From: Metridium senile
Lineage: Eukaryota; Cnidaria; Anthozoa; Actiniaria; Metridiidae
DNA: 64,000 nt
Assembly (NCBI GenBank): GCA_949775045.1
Contig: OX459099.1
Location: 18,150,741-18,214,740 of the forward strand
Direction: 5' to 3'
Of the stretch, positions 62,738 to 64,000 are shown in pieces. The number at the start of each line of letters is the position of its first letter. The stretch's first letter is position 1. Made by a program: the position numbers and the translations under genes. The notes beneath the pieces were generated by a model. That model was not told the DNA's origin. It made no database searches and saw only the letters and a program-made list of their open reading frames with translations.

Positions 62738-63609
62738 GTAGTAATACAATGAATAAAAAGGAAGTATAGCCCGGCATGCTATATCACATGCCGCGGTGGT
62801 GATCGCCAGAAGCGGGTTAGATAAATAGTCATTTTACTTGAAAGTTCTTCAAATATGATTTACTGCGATATTAATTAACGATATCACATTCGAAACAAAT
62901 TAGCGCAAGGTGGGCCTTCGTAATGGCCGACTCCCGTAGGTAAATGAGACAAACAGTCATGAAAAAAAAAAACACCTCTTTTAAGGCGACAGGCATCCAT
63001 TTAATGTTGATTATCTCGAAAACAAGCCCTGGACACCCCATTTTTCTTTTCATATTTGGAATTAGCATTAAATTTCACATTAAAAAATCGTAGTTTAAAG
63101 AAAAGTGAAACATTATTTCCAAAAGTAGCCAGTCACATAAACAGACAAGCACATAAAAATAAAAATAAAAGCAACAAGCAAGATCAGTTCAAACATAATA
63201 CACAATAATAACTGTATTTTTCTTTCGAAAAGATAAAAAGGCACATTTGACACCTTACTTTACATTTGACAACGATAACTTTCAGGCGAAATACTACTAA
63301 CTGGACCAGCGACGAACACCTATCTGTAATATACATGTCCTGATCACATCTACAAATTAATAATCACACGGACTGACTTAAGGTTGTTCAGGTAATCTTT
63401 GAAAAAATGAAATATAACTTAAAATGGTTACCACAAAAAGAACATCCTAACCAATTATACCTTAAGAGATCTATACAACGTATACATTTATATATAATAT
63501 ATAACCGAAAAGCTTTGAAATGTTATCTACTGCTAGTTAGAACATAGCAATGTCAGTTCTCAATATCACTTTGGAAATTATCAAGTAAATTAACAGTTGT
63601 TTCTTTGTA
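62738..63609. other. 3' flank of CFAP52
   Basis: This probably includes the CFAP52 3' UTR. The sequence is AT-rich with no further exon or repeat recognised, and no clear polyadenylation signal was assigned. Confidence 0.4.
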
Positions 63610-63756
63610 TTAGTAAGGGTATTTCCACCATAGTACGCCTCCATCATTGCTGACGCTGATGATGTAATTACTGTTGGGGCATATCTTAACTTTAGATATA
63701 TCACCACAATGACCAACACCAACATGGGTCACTTCTCCTCCATCGTACTTCCAGAC
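63610..63756 (-). CDS. CFAP52: CFAP52 (WDR16), last coding exon
   Basis: One minus-strand exon begins after a TTCTGTTGCAG acceptor (phase 0) and ends at TAA 63612-63610. It encodes 48 residues: VWKYDGGEVTHVGVGHCGD, then ISKVKICPNSNYIISVSNDG and GVLWWKYPY. This matches the extreme C-terminus of CFAP52, whose human form reads VWDYNEGEVTHVGVGHSG and ends WKYPYTS. CFAP52 is a WD40 propeller protein bound inside the lumen of motile-cilium doublet microtubules. The rest of the gene lies beyond the right edge; 63757-64000 is intron. WD40 repeats are common, but the GEVTHVGVGH string is distinctive. Confidence 0.88.
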   Translation of the reverse strand, partial: VWKYDGGEVTHVGVGHCGDISKVKICPNSNYIISVSNDGGVLWWKYPY

Positions 63757-64000
63757 CTGCAACAGAACATGGTTAGCTTTAATACAGGGGTGGGCATAGA
63801 ATAATATTCAAGGGGAGGTTCGCCATGTTAATGAGAGGGATACACCGCGAGAGGGATACATAGGAGGGGATGAGCCATCAGATATTTCGGAAATTAATTC
63901 ATAGATCCACTATCCATTGTGTTCTATCTTAGTTACTGTTGCTACCTCCGACAAGCCAAATACGTTTTTCGCAATATACAGCACAAATATATACATAGAT

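Overview
The window is animal nuclear DNA. Split genes with GT-AG introns of about 0.5-5 kb sit in an AT-rich background full of short inverted-repeat transposons, tRNA-derived SINEs and long micro/minisatellites. The gene set (Caskin-type scaffold, ATG12, ACTR8, cilia protein CFAP52, an intronless class A GPCR) is metazoan. An intronless GPCR, roughly kilobase introns and this repeat load suggest a non-bilaterian such as an anthozoan cnidarian. That placement is an inference, not proven from the sequence.

Layout, left to right. (1) 1-1.07 kb: a 101-bp tandem repeat and a duplicated 182-bp segment. (2) 1.07-10.45 kb, minus strand: one uninterrupted 3,126-codon gene made largely of three kinds of in-frame internal repeat (27-bp, 21-bp and 66-bp units) between a basic/acidic N-terminal part and a C-terminal coiled coil. 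I do not recognise its family. About 90 Val-Thr-Gln-acidic repeats make it look like a giant array of ATM/ATR-type phosphorylation sites. (3) 12.4-30.9 kb, minus strand: a Caskin-type gene whose 14 exons I joined by phase-consistent splice sites. They encode ankyrin repeats, an SH3 domain and then a tail with ten short tyrosine motifs of the kinds bound by Grb2 (YxN) and PI3K p85 (YxxM). No SAM domain is visible. (4) 30.9-37.3 kb: intergenic, filled with inverted-repeat elements, with a CRE-ETS site upstream of the Caskin-type gene. (5) 37.35-42.83 kb, minus strand: complete four-exon ATG12 (121 aa), with Mutator-like elements in its introns, one carrying a RecQ-helicase fragment. (6) 42.93-55.64 kb, plus strand: complete 13-exon ACTR8 (575 aa), head-to-head with ATG12 with 90 bp between start codons. 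Its introns hold a retrotransposon remnant, decoy splice donors and a 1.8-kb minisatellite. (7) 55.7-56.5 kb: a ~70-bp tandem repeat. (8) 57.07-58.18 kb, minus strand: intronless orphan class A GPCR (370 aa). (9) 58.2-63.6 kb: repeats plus a small candidate first exon inside a hairpin. (10) 63.61-63.76 kb, minus strand: the last exon of CFAP52, with the rest of that gene beyond the right edge.

The genes do not form an operon or one pathway. ATG12 (autophagy conjugation) and ACTR8 (INO80 chromatin remodelling) probably share a bidirectional promoter. The most unusual features are the TQ-repeat giant protein, the phosphotyrosine-docking tail of the Caskin-type protein, and a set of Mutator-like elements with exact 9-bp target duplications.
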